A DNA stretch of 64,000 nucleotides, from positions 930,001 through 994,000 of the forward strand of contig NZ_CP014595.1 in NCBI RefSeq assembly GCF_001687105.1, given 5' to 3'. Of the stretch, positions 62,691 through 64,000 are shown in pieces. How positions within the stretch are numbered: position 1 is the first letter of the stretch; each line of letters begins with the position of its first letter. This stretch comes from Salipiger sp. CCB-MM3. GTDB taxonomy: Bacteria; Pseudomonadota; Alphaproteobacteria; Rhodobacterales; Rhodobacteraceae. The position numbers and the translations under genes were made by a program. The notes below the pieces were generated by a model. It searched no databases. It was given only the letters and a program-made list of their open reading frames with translations, and was not told the DNA's origin.

Positions 62691-62715
62691 CTCTCCGCTG
62701 TTGCGCGCCGGAGAG
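62691..62715 (-). promoter_or_regulatory. hairpin covering the cls ribosome binding site
   Basis: CTCTCCG / CGGAGAG 7-base stem with an 11-base loop; the GGAGAG arm is the cls Shine-Dalgarno, six bases before its ATG. The structure could reduce translation until opened by heat, a helicase or a factor. Confidence 0.5.
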
Positions 62716-62822
62716 TGTCTACCGGCCCGCCTCAACCAGAGCGCATCGCGAATTGTTCCGCAAGTGCCCGGCCTTGCAGCAGCCGGCCACGGAAATTTAT
62801 CGCTTGGGTCTCAGGGATCGCC

Positions 62823-63611
62823 TCAGAGGTCGAAGGTGGCGAAGACCGGCGCGTGATCCGACGGTTTCTCCCAGCCGCGCGCGGTGCGCAGCACCCGCGA
62901 GCCGTGTCCGGCGCTCGCGATATCCGGCGTTGCCCAGACGTGATCGAGCCGCCGTCCCTTGTCCGCCGCATCCCAGTCGCGGGCGCGGTAGGACCACCAC
63001 GAATAGAGCAGCCCCTCGGGGATGTCCTGCCGAGTGATGTCGACCCATTTGCCCGCGTCTTGCACCTGCGCCAGTTGCTCGACCTCGATGGGCGTGTGCG
63101 AGACCACCTTGAGCAGCTTTTTGTGGCTCCAGACGTCATCCTCACGCGGAGCGATGTTGAGATCGCCCACAAGGATGGACTTTTGCGGTGCCTCGGCGTG
63201 GAACCAGTCGCGCATCTCGGTGAGGTAGTCGAGCTTTTGCCCGAACTTCACGTTCACCTCGCGGTTGGGCTCGTCGCCGCCTGCGGGCACATAGAAGTTC
63301 TGGATGGTCACGCCGTTCTCGAGCGTCGCCGAGACATGGCGGGCATGGCCAAGCGCGGCGAAATCGCGGTCGCCGGCATCGACGATCGGCAGCTTCGACA
63401 GGATCGCTACGCCGTTGTAGCCCTTCTGCCCGCGCGCCACGATGTGGTGATAGCCAAGCGCCGCGAATTGCTCGAGCGGGATCTTCTCCACCGGGCTCTT
63501 GGTCTCCTGCAGGCACAGCACGTCCGGCCCTTCCTCGGCCAGCAGCTTGAGGACGATGGGCTCGCGCAGGCGGACCGAGTTGATGTTCCAGGTGGCAAGG
63601 GTGAAGGACAT
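62823..63611 (-). CDS. xth: exodeoxyribonuclease III (AP endonuclease)
   Basis: A 262-residue EEP-fold DNA repair nuclease: LATWNINSVRLRE, VLCLQETKSPVEKI (metal Glu36), KGYNGVAILSK, NFYVPAGGDEPNREVN, ILVGDLNIAPREDDVW (catalytic Asp/Asn) and RRLDHVWATPD with SDHAPVFATF (catalytic His). It cleaves at abasic sites and trims 3' ends. Start at ATG 63611, giving the family's length. Confidence 0.96.
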   Translation of the reverse strand: MSFTLATWNINSVRLREPIVLKLLAEEGPDVLCLQETKSPVEKIPLEQFAALGYHHIVARGQKGYNGVAILSKLPIVDAGDRDFAALGHARHVSATLENGVTIQNFYVPAGGDEPNREVNVKFGQKLDYLTEMRDWFHAEAPQKSILVGDLNIAPREDDVWSHKKLLKVVSHTPIEVEQLAQVQDAGKWVDITRQDIPEGLLYSWWSYRARDWDAADKGRRLDHVWATPDIASAGHGSRVLRTARGWEKPSDHAPVFATFDL

Positions 63612-63703
63612 GAGGCGGGCTCCTTTTCTCGCGCGGAAAATGTCAGCCTGCCGGCACGGGCGCAACCCGGATCCCGGCGTTATGGCCCGCCCGGAGCATC
63701 CCT

Positions 63704-64000
63704 TTAGAGCACAAGCGCGAGGATCAGCACCGACAGGCACAAAAACCCGATGCCGGTGAGTTCGCGCCGCGTGATGCGCTCCTTGAAGAACAGCGCCGAG
63801 GCCATGAGCGAGAACACCAGTTCGACCTGCCCCAATGCCTGAACATAGGCGGCGGTCTGCAGGGTGAAGGCGGTGAACCACGACAGGCTTCCGGCCATGG
63901 AGGTGAGGCCGAGCCAGAGCGCTGTGCGCCGTGCCGCCCAGACGGCGGTGATCTGCCCCGGCTCGAAGACCCGCAGCCAGAGCGCCATGCCGATGGCCTG
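63704..64000 (-). CDS. DMT/EamA-type transporter, C-terminal part (5' end cut by window)
   Basis: Visible 98 residues with about three hydrophobic segments, including SLSWFTAFTLQTAAYVQALGQVELVFSLMASALFFKERITRRELTGIGFLCLSVLILALVL. The xFKERITxxExxGxxL pattern is the usual end of an EamA domain. The frame is open to the window edge; an internal ATG at 63988 is not the true start. Substrate unknown. Confidence 0.85.
   Translation of the reverse strand, partial: QAIGMALWLRVFEPGQITAVWAARRTALWLGLTSMAGSLSWFTAFTLQTAAYVQALGQVELVFSLMASALFFKERITRRELTGIGFLCLSVLILALVL

Overview
The window looks like ordinary chromosome of a GC-rich alphaproteobacterium of the Rhodobacteraceae (Roseobacter/Rhodobacter lineage). 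The markers are the mdh-sucCDAB-lpdA block beside a (3S)-malyl-CoA thioesterase-type gene, a PetP/PetR regulator pair, a CenR response regulator, TauR-type boxes in front of a taurine aminotransferase, and acidic ABC binding proteins typical of marine members. I cannot name the species. I see no rRNA, tRNA, insertion sequence, prophage or CRISPR array.

Layout. 1-5.1 kb: 3'-truncated CitE-like gene, small secreted protein, and a complete osmoprotectant ABC cassette in the osmF-yehYXW order. 5.4-15.9 kb: TCA-cycle block mdh, sucC, sucD, sucA, sucB (two lipoyl domains), a small unknown ORF, a MAPEG protein and lpdA, with several strong intercistronic hairpins. 16-21 kb: outer-membrane barrel candidate, then (minus) ftsE-ftsX-plsC-PPOX flavoprotein, divergent from a zinc-ribbon membrane protein. 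21-27 kb: taurine uptake (tauABC, minus) divergent from taurine:pyruvate aminotransferase, with a cluster of four TauR-like boxes between them, then a GNAT gene and HU. 27-34 kb: AMP nucleosidase, topoisomerase IB, lytic transglycosylase, SDR protein, and the queuosine precursor operon queC-D-E-F behind a preQ1-I riboswitch. 34-40.5 kb: dxs-ispA-xseB-histone deacetylase-like, petP-petR and ilvE. 40.5-49 kb: PAS protein, a four-gene polyamine-type ABC operon with oversized permeases, and an ArgE-type deacetylase. 49-55.7 kb: L,D-transpeptidase, ribA, cenR, a three-hairpin sRNA candidate resembling SorX, an unknown protein, pnp and rpsO. 55.8-64 kb: RTX-repeat protein, DUF1643 protein, threonine dehydratase-like enzyme, Trm112/LON/CnoX-like cluster, EEP phosphohydrolase with cardiolipin synthase, exonuclease III and a truncated DMT permease.

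Non-coding content is the most interesting part: a preQ1-I riboswitch, the SorX-like sRNA, a double palindrome before sucC, a TauR box cluster, and a family of six structured repeats placed just after stop codons. In three copies of that repeat the same stem is preserved with different bases. No clearly new multi-gene system is visible; the repeat family is the best candidate for something poorly described.
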